A DNA stretch of 6,099 nt from Candidatus Methanovirga meridionalis. GTDB lineage: Archaea > Methanobacteriota > Methanobacteria > Methanobacteriales > Methanobacteriaceae. The position numbers and the translations under genes were made by a program. Below are positions 1 through 5,730 of this stretch, piece by piece; position 1 is the stretch's first letter; each line of letters opens with the position of its first letter. The stretch spans positions 1-6,099 of the forward strand of contig JAITPS010000208.1 in NCBI GenBank assembly GCA_031289325.1, written 5' to 3'. Under the pieces are notes generated by a model, which worked only from the letters and a program-made list of their open reading frames with translations, was not told the DNA's origin and did not search any database.

Positions 1-3
1 TTA

Positions 4-142
4 AATTTTAATTAATATAAATGAATTTTAATTAATATAAATGAATTTTAATTAATATAAATGAATTTTAATTAATATAAATGAATTTTATTTAATATAA
101 ATGAATTTTAATTAATATAAATGAATTTTAATTAATATAAAT
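4..142. repeat. Tandem array, 20-bp unit, about 7 copies
   Basis: The unit ATGAATTTTAATTAATATAA repeats head to tail about seven times, starting in a partial copy at the left edge; only the copy at 81-100 differs inside (A to T at 91). The array may continue outside the window. Every frame is closed by TAA stops or broken by the 20-bp period, so it is not coding. Each unit contains the palindrome TTAATTAA and a TATA-box-like stretch. Read on the minus strand, the unit matches an imperfect 20-bp doublet in the dispersed element at 4208-4247, which suggests this array is an expansion of that segment. Confidence 0.95.
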
Positions 143-178
143 AATTTAAAGTTATTTAACTTTTTTAATAATAATTAT

Positions 179-274
179 TATTTAAAAAAATTATTTATTA
201 AAGATTTAAAAAAATTATTTATTAAAGATTTAAAAAAATTATTTAATAAGGATTTAAAAAAGTTATTTATTAAG
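179..274. repeat. Tandem array, 24-bp unit, 4 copies
   Basis: Four consecutive 24-bp units lie at 179-202, 203-226, 227-250 and 251-274. The consensus starts GATTTAAAAAAATTATTTAT and ends TAAA or TAAG. The copies differ at only a few positions. On the minus strand each unit carries a run of six or seven T, and the unit equals the 3' half of the dispersed element core. The array therefore looks like a local multiplication of that part. It lies just beyond the 3' end of the MIP18-family gene. Confidence 0.93.
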
Positions 275-302
275 GACTTTATCAAAACCACTATAGAAAA
301 AA
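184..302 (-). terminator. Likely T-tract terminator region of the MIP18-family gene
   Basis: Archaeal RNA polymerase commonly terminates at U-rich runs without a strong hairpin. Downstream of the stop at 324, the minus strand has T runs at 297-302, 256-261, 232-238, 208-214 and 184-190, the last four being one per 24-bp repeat unit. Use as a terminator is inferred from this composition and position. Confidence 0.45.
251..296 (-). repeat. Dispersed AT-rich element, copy 1 (core)
   Basis: Read on the minus strand, this 46-nt segment starts CTATAGTGGTTTTGATAAAG and ends in a T6 run followed by AAATC. It aligns without gaps to 4110-4155 and 5835-5880 on the plus strand (about 38 of 46 identical to each). 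Further along the minus strand, the 24-bp and 20-bp arrays occupy the place of the following sequence seen in copies 2 and 3, so copy 1 plausibly runs from 296 to the left window edge. It begins 28 bp past the stop of the MIP18-family gene and has the same orientation. No open reading frame lies in it. Confidence 0.75.
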
Positions 303-323
303 GATTAAAATGTTTATTAAAAT

Positions 324-614
324 TTAATTTTTATTAATCATTTCATTAATTGATTCTGCCATTGAATGACCCTCAACAAAAATTTCAACTTTGTTTACAC
401 CTTCAACTTCTGAAGTTAAAGCTTTAGCATCAGCAGCCATGCGAGCAACACTCATACAAGCAGGATTAGTAGGTTTTAAACCAATTTTCACATTATTTTC
501 ATCGTCGACATCGATATTTTGAACTATACCCATCTCTACAATACTAACACCCATGTGTGGATCATTAACCTTTGAAACAGCATTTTTAACTTTTTCTTTT
601 AAATCATCTGACAT
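324..614 (-). CDS. MIP18/DUF59-family protein (iron-sulfur assembly-type)
   Basis: This 96-residue protein matches the MIP18 (DUF59, PaaD/SufT-like) family, whose members help assemble or deliver iron-sulfur clusters. Visible hallmarks are DPHMGVSIVEMGIV at residues 18-31, corresponding to the family DPE-type motif and the following LGLV-like strand, and PTNPACMS at 48-55 with the single conserved cysteine, C53. The C-terminal GHSMAESINEMI (82-93) closes a complete single domain of normal length. An upstream in-frame ATG at 647 would add 11 residues. The ATG at 614 is preferred because a strong GGAGG lies 8 nt before it and because the DUF59 domain starts right after it. The gene stands alone, 273 bp downstream of the NAD kinase gene. 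The family call is firm; a role in cluster delivery is family knowledge, and no client can be named. Confidence 0.9.
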   Translation of the reverse strand: MSDDLKEKVKNAVSKVNDPHMGVSIVEMGIVQNIDVDDENNVKIGLKPTNPACMSVARMAADAKALTSEVEGVNKVEIFVEGHSMAESINEMINKN

Positions 615-620
615 TTTTTT

Positions 621-628
621 ATCCTCCG
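621..628 (-). promoter_or_regulatory. Shine-Dalgarno site that fixes the MIP18-family start
   Basis: The minus strand reads CGGAGGAT here, ending 6 nt before the ATG at 612-614; GGAGG itself is 8 nt away. This is the strongest ribosome binding site in the window and supports the inner start. The outer ATG at 645-647 has only AT-rich sequence before it. Confidence 0.85.
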
Positions 629-647
629 AGATAACAATATTATACAT

Positions 648-887
648 TAAATTATTTAATATATATATTTTATTATATTAAATAAATATAATTATAGTTT
701 AACATTAATATATATTTAACAATAATTTGATATAAAAAGACCTATACACAATTATTTTAATCAAAGTTTAACATTAATATATTATTTAACATTAATTGTA
801 TTGGTATTGCATCTATTTTAATGTATTCTTACTATTCTATTAGATTATAATCCTCCAGCTACAAATTTATTTTGTTGAGATATATAT
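648..887 (-). promoter_or_regulatory. Intergenic region upstream of the MIP18-family gene
   Basis: No gene is visible here. The stretch has to hold the 3' end of the NAD kinase transcript and the promoter of the MIP18-family gene. TATA-like sequences on the minus strand occur near 725-738 (TTTTTATATCAAA) and 659-672 (AAATATATATATT). The composition is too AT-rich to choose between them. It also contains an imperfect 33-bp direct repeat (696-728 and 765-797) and an isolated GGAGGA at 851-856. Confidence 0.4.
696..797. repeat. Imperfect direct repeat pair, about 33 bp, offset 69 bp
   Basis: Both copies start AGTTTAACATTAATATAT, and they continue with ATTTAACAATAATT (696-728) or TATTTAACATTAATT (765-797). 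They differ by one inserted T and about one substitution. They lie roughly 80 and 150 bp upstream of the MIP18-family start, where a paired operator or a duplicated promoter could sit. No regulator is known for them. Confidence 0.7.
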
Positions 888-2723
888 TTACTTCATTTCA
901 GTTAATTTATCTTTAATTTTTTGATAAAATTCTTTTCTATCTGTTCTAATAAAGTAAACATCCCTTTCTGATTTAGTAAAATGAATTTCATCAAAATCAT
1001 TAATTTCAAGATTGGTTTGACCATCAATAACTAAAATTGCTTTTTTGCCTTTTTTTAGTAATTTAATTCTTATATCACTTTTATCAGAGACTACGAATGG
1101 ACGCATACCTAACTTATACGGACATATCGGAATTATTAAAAATGCAGCGACTTTAGGGTCTACAATTGGACCTCCCGCTGACATGGAATATGCTGTTGAA
1201 CCACTTGGTGTCGCTAAAATTAGTCCATCAGCTCTAAATCGTTCTATAATATCCCCATCTACTTTTACTTCAAATTCCAACATTTTAGCTGGTTTTTCAG
1301 TCATTATCACTATTTCATTTAAAGCAGAGAATAGCTTTCTCTCATGAGAAACTTTAACCTGACTTCTTTTTTCTCTATAGTACTCACCTTTTAATAACTT
1401 TTCTAAATTTTCATTGTAATCTTCTACTTCTACCTCGGTTAAAAATCCTACTGTTCCCATATTTATGGCGAATATCGGAATTGCTGAACTTAATTCTTTT
1501 ATTGTATTTAATATTGTTCCATCTCCACCTAAAGTGAATATAATATCTGTATCAAATTCAGAAAGTTCTGTTGAATATTGTAAATAGTCATCTTTAAGCT
1601 CTAATCCTTTTAATTGATTGTATAATATTTCATTTCTACTATGAATATCTTCAATCATATCACCAATAATGTTTTTATTAAGATTATTTAATGCATTGGA
1701 TAATTTTTCTTCAATTTTAATCTCAATACCTGCCTTAATAAGATCATTAATGATTTTTCCACTGAATAATATTGGTTCAAGAGTATTTAATCTGCAAACT
1801 ATACCTATACTAATATCTTGACAATGTAAGCTATTAAAATTCTTATTTGATATGTTTAATTCTTTAATAATCTTTCTATGTAAACTTTTATTAGTAGAAC
1901 CTACAATAGCAACTTTTTCATAAATATTTAAATCATTTCTTAAACCTCTTCCTTCTTTATCTGTAATTATAGCTCCAGATTCCTCAACAATGAGTTTTGC
2001 TGCTGAAATATCTAAAATTCTACTTCCTCTAAGATCAACGAAAATATCATATTTTCCTTGTGAAAGATAAGAAAACTCAATTGCAACTGAACCAATAAGT
2101 CTTATCCTACGAATTTTTTTAAGGAGATTAAACACATCTTTTTCTAAGTTTAGATATCCTCCAAGTGTTGCTTTTTCAAGTGTTGTTATCTCTTGATGAT
2201 TAGGTTTTTCACCATTAACCTTAGTTCCTTTATTTTTAACTGCTTCGTAAAGATCTCCTGAATAAAAATCTTTAATAAATCCCATTTGAATATCTTCTAA
2301 TCTGGGTAATTTTTCATCCTTAACTTTAGCTATAGCAATGGATATCCCATATGCTGGAATTTTTTTAAGAGCATTTGAAGTCCCATCCAATGGATCTATA
2401 ACAAATATAAATTCTGCTTTATTAGAATCATCACAATTTTTCAAGTCTTCAATTATATTAACTGACTTTGAACTATTTTTACCTAACTTCATCTCCCCAA
2501 TTTCTTCACTAATTAAATAGCTTAAGAAATTATTAGACTTAAGAATACTTATAACTTCTTTTTCAGCATATTCATCGATTTTTTTAGTATCCGTTCCATC
2601 CGCACCAATTTTTATGAATTTTCCAGCTTCATTTTCATTTTGATGTTTGTTAATAGTTATTTCTACTTGTTCTATCATTTTATATGAAATTTCTCTACAA
2701 ATTTCTATTTCATTATCATCCAT
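888..2723 (-). CDS. nadK: Bifunctional NADP phosphatase / NAD kinase
   Basis: This 611-residue cytoplasmic protein fuses two enzymes that act in opposite directions on NADP(H). The N-terminal half (about 1-290) is an inositol-monophosphatase-fold phosphatase with the metal-site motifs GADGTDTKKID (40-50), ISEE (71-74), DPLDGT (110-115) and LDISAA (237-242, with D238). The C-terminal half (about 303-611) is an ATP-NAD kinase with GGDGT (399-403), NMGTVGFL (421-428), the NE pair (469-470), DG (499-500), TPSGSTAYS (505-513), SAGGP (515-519) and DGQ (567-569). All expected catalytic motifs are present, so both halves look active. The same domain order is known from Methanocaldococcus jannaschii MJ0917, where kinase and NADP phosphatase activities were reported. 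The start is supported by GGTGA 6 nt upstream. The likely role is control of the NAD/NADP balance; the phosphatase half could also accept other sugar phosphates. Confidence 0.95.
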   Translation of the reverse strand: MDDNEIEICREISYKMIEQVEITINKHQNENEAGKFIKIGADGTDTKKIDEYAEKEVISILKSNNFLSYLISEEIGEMKLGKNSSKSVNIIEDLKNCDDSNKAEFIFVIDPLDGTSNALKKIPAYGISIAIAKVKDEKLPRLEDIQMGFIKDFYSGDLYEAVKNKGTKVNGEKPNHQEITTLEKATLGGYLNLEKDVFNLLKKIRRIRLIGSVAIEFSYLSQGKYDIFVDLRGSRILDISAAKLIVEESGAIITDKEGRGLRNDLNIYEKVAIVGSTNKSLHRKIIKELNISNKNFNSLHCQDISIGIVCRLNTLEPILFSGKIINDLIKAGIEIKIEEKLSNALNNLNKNIIGDMIEDIHSRNEILYNQLKGLELKDDYLQYSTELSEFDTDIIFTLGGDGTILNTIKELSSAIPIFAINMGTVGFLTEVEVEDYNENLEKLLKGEYYREKRSQVKVSHERKLFSALNEIVIMTEKPAKMLEFEVKVDGDIIERFRADGLILATPSGSTAYSMSAGGPIVDPKVAAFLIIPICPYKLGMRPFVVSDKSDIRIKLLKKGKKAILVIDGQTNLEINDFDEIHFTKSERDVYFIRTDRKEFYQKIKDKLTEMK

Positions 2724-2729
2724 TTTTAA

Positions 2730-2734
2730 TCACC
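2730..2734 (-). promoter_or_regulatory. Shine-Dalgarno site of the NAD kinase fusion gene
   Basis: The minus strand reads GGTGA followed by TTAAAA and the ATG. GGTGA pairs with the archaeal 16S rRNA 3' end, and the 6-nt spacing is normal. Confidence 0.75.
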
Positions 2735-2797
2735 AAGCATTTAATATATTGTTTTGCAAAATTATTTGTTTTCTATTTATGTCAATTTTCATTGATG

Positions 2798-2809
2798 TAT
2801 TTATAGTTA
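2798..2809 (-). promoter_or_regulatory. Candidate TATA box for the NAD kinase fusion gene
   Basis: The 120-bp gap after the DUF362 gene contains AACTATAAATAC on the minus strand, 75-86 nt before the start codon. Initiation about 25 nt downstream would give a leader of roughly 50 nt. A second, weaker candidate (TGACATAAATAG) lies near 2773-2782. Read-through from the DUF362 gene is also possible, because only a T5 run (2831-2835) follows its stop. Confidence 0.35.
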
Positions 2810-2843
2810 ATTATTCAGTATGAAGTTCTTAAAAATAAATTTT

Positions 2844-3944
2844 TTAATTTAAAGATTTCAAATAATTTAAAATATCTAATCCATTTGGAGGGCATCCTTT
2901 AACATGATTAGAGAAATTTTTACAACAATCCCCAACACCAAGATCTTTATTACTAATTTTTCCTCTAAAACTTTGACCAATTTTAATTTTTCTATTATTT
3001 AAACTGATTTCATGACTATTATTTACTTTACTTAAAGCAAATATTAATCCAGCATAACATGGAGAACATGCAGAATCTTCATCAATATATTTTTCTAATT
3101 CTTTTGCTAAATCACTTCTTAAAAAGTCTTTATTTGGTTTATTATCCTTATTTAATTCAATTATCCTTGTATTTTCATTAAACAATTTTCCTACACCATA
3201 CTTCACACCATAATTAATATAATCAATGTCTTCTGGATTGTAAGCTATTAATCTGCAACAATAGCTATCTAAAAGTAATCCATCATATCCAAGCAATATA
3301 CGATTAGATTCAATAGGATTTCCACCTTCTTCAAAGGTTAAATCTCCACATACACTATCAATAATATGTAAATTTGGCTTTAAAATAGTGTTTAATAATG
3401 CTATTGGTTCATTTAATCCTAAAGAATGATAATATCTCTTATCTTTGTCAGGGATACATCCTTTAAGATTTTTTAAGCAACAAGTTAATTTTGTTTGGCA
3501 ATGACCCTTTAGCACTGGAACATTAATTAAATAATCTGTTTCTTGAAATATTTTAGATACTCTAAATTTAATATTTTTAATTTCATAATCCATTGTATCT
3601 TCTTTTTTAGTATCTATCAATTCAAGATCATATTTTTTTAAAAGTTCAGTGTAACCACAAACTTTAAATGCATTCAATGTATTTTTCTCACCAATCCATG
3701 CTCCTTCAGCTATTGAAATATCTACAATATTATGTGATTGTAGATATTTTATTATCCCCTCAACAATTTCAACATGTGTGGTAGCTCCATTTTTTGGATG
3801 TGATGAGAGTACAAGATTTGGTTTGATTACAACACTCATATCCGATTTTAAATCTTGTGAAATCTCGGCCTTTTTCATTAAATCAATTGTCATCTGTTCA
3901 ATATCTTTTCCATAATTAATGTAAATTTCTTCTTTTTTCTTCAT
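2844..3944 (-). CDS. DUF362 family protein with C-terminal cysteine cluster
   Basis: This 366-residue protein has the DUF362 core: VVIKPNLVLSSHP (38-50) followed by a TTHVEIVEGIIKYL-type helix (55-68), then INVPVLKGHCQTKLTCCLKN (140-159) and the segment ending in HIIDSVCGD (193-201). The C-terminus carries CSPC (293-296), GDCC (339-341 with C340 and C341) and GCPP (350-353), a cysteine set that could bind an iron-sulfur cluster or another metal. There is no signal peptide or membrane segment, so it should be cytoplasmic. The protein appears full length. Its biochemical role is unknown to me; DUF362 proteins are often linked to iron-sulfur or redox functions, which fits but does not prove a role here. 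The start has only a weak upstream site (GTTGA, one mismatch from GGTGA). The gene lies 120 bp upstream of the NAD kinase fusion gene on the same strand. Confidence 0.9.
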   Translation of the reverse strand: MKKKEEIYINYGKDIEQMTIDLMKKAEISQDLKSDMSVVIKPNLVLSSHPKNGATTHVEIVEGIIKYLQSHNIVDISIAEGAWIGEKNTLNAFKVCGYTELLKKYDLELIDTKKEDTMDYEIKNIKFRVSKIFQETDYLINVPVLKGHCQTKLTCCLKNLKGCIPDKDKRYYHSLGLNEPIALLNTILKPNLHIIDSVCGDLTFEEGGNPIESNRILLGYDGLLLDSYCCRLIAYNPEDIDYINYGVKYGVGKLFNENTRIIELNKDNKPNKDFLRSDLAKELEKYIDEDSACSPCYAGLIFALSKVNNSHEISLNNRKIKIGQSFRGKISNKDLGVGDCCKNFSNHVKGCPPNGLDILNYLKSLN

Positions 3945-3983
3945 TAAATCAACTATCTATTATTTTAAAGATTAAGGTTTGAA

Positions 3984-3997
3984 ATAATATAAAAACT
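3984..3997 (-). promoter_or_regulatory. Candidate TATA box for the DUF362 gene
   Basis: The minus strand reads GTTTTTATATTATT about 40-53 nt before the start codon. This is a good archaeal TATA-box position: initiation about 25 nt downstream would leave a leader of some 15-25 nt. It directly adjoins the 16-17-bp repeat array. Confidence 0.45.
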
Positions 3998-3998
3998 T

Positions 3999-4098
3999 AT
4001 TTACTGTGTTTTTTATATTTACTGTGTTTTTTAGTTACTTTGTTTTTTAAAATTATTTGTTTTTTAAAATTATTTGTTTGTAAAATTATTTGTTTTTT
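3999..4098. repeat. Degenerate tandem array, 16-17-bp unit, 6 copies
   Basis: Six units follow one another at 3999-4014, 4017-4032, 4033-4048, 4049-4065, 4066-4081 and 4082-4098. The first two read ATTTACTGTGTTTTTT; the third is AGTTACTTTGTTTTTT; the last three are variants of AAAATTATTTGTTTTTT. The gradient of sequence suggests stepwise duplication and divergence. The array sits immediately upstream of the putative TATA box of the DUF362 gene and just before dispersed element copy 2. It is not coding. Confidence 0.85.
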
Positions 4099-4109
4099 AT
4101 TTATATAAT

Positions 4110-4286
4110 TTATAGTGGATTCTATAAAGTTCTTAATAAATAATTTTTTTAAAAATAAAAATTATTTTAAAAATAAAAATTATTAAAAGATATTGATTTA
4201 AAATTAGTTATATTAATTAAAATATATTTATATTATTTAAAATTTAAGATTATAAATTTTTATAAATTGATATTTAAAATTAAATA
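4110..4286 (+). repeat. Dispersed AT-rich element, copy 2
   Basis: The core at 4110-4155 matches copy 1 (minus strand 296-251) and copy 3 (5835-5880) without gaps. A second block, 4195-4280, matches 5900-5986 over most positions and contains an imperfect 20-bp doublet (4208-4227, 4228-4247). This is the least expanded of the three copies, and so the best guide to the basic form. At its left end, TTTATAG (4109-4115) can pair with CTATAAA (4122-4128) around a 6-nt loop; that hairpin is not kept in the other copies. No protein is encoded. It lies in the 494-bp gap between the radical SAM and DUF362 genes, antisense to both. Confidence 0.75.
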
Positions 4287-4419
4287 AGTTAACAAAAAAA
4301 ATAGTTAACAAAAAAATTAAGTTTCAACAAAACCAATAAAAATAGTTAACAAAAAAATTAAGTTTCAACAAAACCAATAAAAATAGTTAACAAAAAAATT
4401 AAGTTTCAACAAAACCAAT
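4287..4419. repeat. Tandem array, 41-bp unit, 3 copies plus a partial
   Basis: Three nearly identical 41-bp units (4300-4340, 4341-4381, 4382-4419, the last slightly short) contain AGTTAACAAAAAAATTAAG followed by TTTCAACAAAACCAATA. A partial copy (AAGTTAAC plus an A run) precedes them at 4286-4301. There are no unique spacers. The array ends 20 bp from the 3' end of the radical SAM gene. Confidence 0.93.
4294..4398 (-). terminator. Likely multiple T-tract terminators of the radical SAM gene
   Basis: Past the stop at 4439, the minus strand meets T7 runs at 4392-4398, 4351-4357 and 4310-4316, and a T8 run at 4294-4301, one per 41-bp unit. This fits U-tract-driven archaeal termination. Function is inferred from position and composition. 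Confidence 0.45.
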
Positions 4420-4438
4420 ATGTTTAAAAATTGTTCTT

Positions 4439-5440
4439 TCAATATTTATCATTTAAAGATTCTTTAATATATCTTTTAATGTATTTATCGTAATTAGGAT
4501 CATACTCGCTTTTTTCTTTACCTAATTTACTTTTATCTGTAAATGTACCTTGTAATTCTTTTCCAGTCCATTTAATTTCTTCTTCAGTTCTTTTACCATA
4601 TTTTGTTCCAAACATTTTAAATAATGGAAATTTAGTTATTCCATTTGCTCCACTTAAAATTAGAATTCCAATATTAGCTAAATTATCTATCCATGTACCG
4701 CAAATTATCTCAATTTTAGGAAAATTTATCCTTATAGTTGAAACAACCCAACTGTAGTATAAAGATGATGGTGGAGAAGATTCTCCAAATTTTGTTCCTT
4801 TATGAGGATTTAAAGAATAAAAAATAATTCTATCTATATCGTGTTCTTTTATATATTTAATAAGATAATTTATATCCTCTAAACTTTCTCCTAAACCTAA
4901 AATTATTGTAATAGCTTTTTTAAATCCTAAATCTTTAGCGACATTTAACATATTGCTAATATCTTCTAAAGGTTTACTTGGACATATACTCGTATGAAGC
5001 TCAAGATTTGCAACTTCAACTGAACCAGTAATTCCTATAATCTCCTCACCATATTCTTTTAGTTCATTGCTTATACCAACATTTAACCAAGTGCCTTTTT
5101 TAGTTATTTCATATATTTTTTTAGATATATTTTTAATTTCTTCGGTTGAAAAACTATTGTATCCAGCGGATAAAAATTCTATATTCCATCCTAAACGAGT
5201 ACACAGCTCTACTTCTGCTAATATCCCATATACTTTTCGTTTTGCTTTTTTAGGATCGTTGATTCTTTTTTTCTCAGTAGCCATATAACAAAAACTACAA
5301 TCTCCTTTTTCACACCACCAAGAGATTAATATAGCTCTTTCTAATGTTACGGTATTAGAATGATTTTTTTTAGTAATCTTATTAGCTTTAGTTACCACAT
5401 CTAAAACTTCATTATTTTTTATTTTATTAATATAATTCAT
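4439..5440 (-). CDS. BioB/HmdB-like radical SAM protein
   Basis: This 333-residue protein is a radical SAM enzyme, expected to bind a [4Fe-4S] cluster and cleave S-adenosylmethionine. The cluster motif is WWCEKGDCSFCYMAT at 41-55, with cysteines 43, 48 and 51 (CX4CX2C); the family standard is CX3CX2C. Following elements fit a BioB-like barrel: FLSAGYNS (89-96), a LELHTS strand (146-151), AKDLGFKKAITIILGLGES (168-186, glycine-rich SAM-binding region), IIFYSLNPHKGT (205-216) and SGANGITKFPLF (263-274). The closest characterised relatives I can suggest are BioB, HydE, PylB and HmdB (HcgA, which has CX5CX2C). No biotin, hydrogenase or pyrrolysine gene is adjacent, so the substrate is unknown. The lysine-rich last 30 residues look like a tail. 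The start lacks a clear Shine-Dalgarno site; a short AT-rich leader precedes it. Confidence 0.88.
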   Translation of the reverse strand: MNYINKIKNNEVLDVVTKANKITKKNHSNTVTLERAILISWWCEKGDCSFCYMATEKKRINDPKKAKRKVYGILAEVELCTRLGWNIEFLSAGYNSFSTEEIKNISKKIYEITKKGTWLNVGISNELKEYGEEIIGITGSVEVANLELHTSICPSKPLEDISNMLNVAKDLGFKKAITIILGLGESLEDINYLIKYIKEHDIDRIIFYSLNPHKGTKFGESSPPSSLYYSWVVSTIRINFPKIEIICGTWIDNLANIGILILSGANGITKFPLFKMFGTKYGKRTEEEIKWTGKELQGTFTDKSKLGKEKSEYDPNYDKYIKRYIKESLNDKY

Positions 5441-5450
5441 TTTATCATTA

Positions 5451-5470
5451 TTTTAGCATTTTAGCATTTT
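5451..5470. repeat. Short direct repeat, TTTTAGCATT twice
   Basis: Two adjacent 10-bp copies lie 11-30 nt upstream of the radical SAM start, in the expected leader or initiation zone. A longer array lies next to it. Confidence 0.8.
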
Positions 5471-5476
5471 AAAATT

Positions 5477-5530
5477 GTTTATAAATTAAAATATGTTTAT
5501 AAATTAAAATATGTTTATAAATTAAAATAT
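5477..5530. repeat. Tandem array, 18-bp unit, 3 perfect copies
   Basis: GTTTATAAATTAAAATAT is repeated exactly at 5477-5494, 5495-5512 and 5513-5530. On the minus strand each copy reads ATATTTTAATTTATAAAC, with a TATA-box-like TTTATAAA. It lies 37-90 nt upstream of the radical SAM start. Confidence 0.95.
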
Positions 5531-5542
5531 TTATATATAAAT
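5477..5542 (-). promoter_or_regulatory. Candidate promoter region of the radical SAM gene
   Basis: Four TATA-like sites face the gene: one TTTATAAA in each 18-bp repeat, and a strong ATTTATATATAAAT at about 5529-5542. Use of the nearest repeat would give a leader of about 15-20 nt; use of the farthest site gives about 70 nt. Which is active cannot be told from sequence. Confidence 0.45.
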
Positions 5543-5730
5543 CATATATATTTAAAGGAATTATAATTATATTGTTCTACATAATTAATTCATTTTATTA
5601 TCAAAAAATTTTAAAACTTATTTTTTTTAAATATTAATATTTGTATTTTAAATTTAATTTAAAGAAATGAAAATCATTTTTGATTGAAACTATTTAATTG
5701 AATTTTGTAAAATTAATATATAAAAATAAA
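5543..5730. other. Gene-free AT-rich stretch
   Basis: I see no gene, RNA or clear regulatory site here. The only local structure is a small inverted repeat, AATCATTTTTGATT, at 5672-5685 (5-bp arms, 4-nt loop), too weak to interpret in such AT-rich DNA. Confidence 0.5.

Noticed and set aside
1..300. Replication origin, suggested by AT-rich tandem repeats
   Set aside because: There is no Cdc6/Orc1 gene nearby and no G-rich origin recognition box; all intergenic DNA here is similarly AT-rich and repetitive.
615..647. Longer MIP18-family protein starting at 647
   Set aside because: The strong GGAGG lies between this ATG and the inner ATG at 614, at correct spacing for the inner one; the extra 11 residues are outside the domain.
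1045..1347. Plus-strand open frame of 100 codons
   Set aside because: It lies wholly antisense to the NAD kinase domain, whose motifs (GGDGT, NE, TPSGSTAY) prove the minus-strand reading; the plus-strand product resembles nothing.
2338..2520. Plus-strand open frame of 60 codons
   Set aside because: It is antisense to the phosphatase domain with its DPLDGT motif; no ribosome binding site and no recognisable protein.
4287..4419. CRISPR-like repeats, suggested by GTTTCAAC
   Set aside because: The 41-bp units abut each other with no unique spacers, only three copies occur, and no cas gene is present.
5067..5288. Plus-strand open frame of 73 codons, hydrophobic-looking product
   Set aside because: It is antisense to the radical SAM core including part of the cluster motif region; the hydrophobicity reflects T-rich sense codons.
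324..5440. A single operon or one novel pathway joining all four genes
   Set aside because: The gaps of 120-494 bp contain candidate promoters, terminators and repeats, and the families have no specific known link beyond a loose cofactor or Fe-S theme.
5672..5685. Hairpin AATCA-TTTT-TGATT as a terminator or RNA gene
   Set aside because: Its five AT-rich pairs are too weak and too likely by chance, and no gene end is adjacent.
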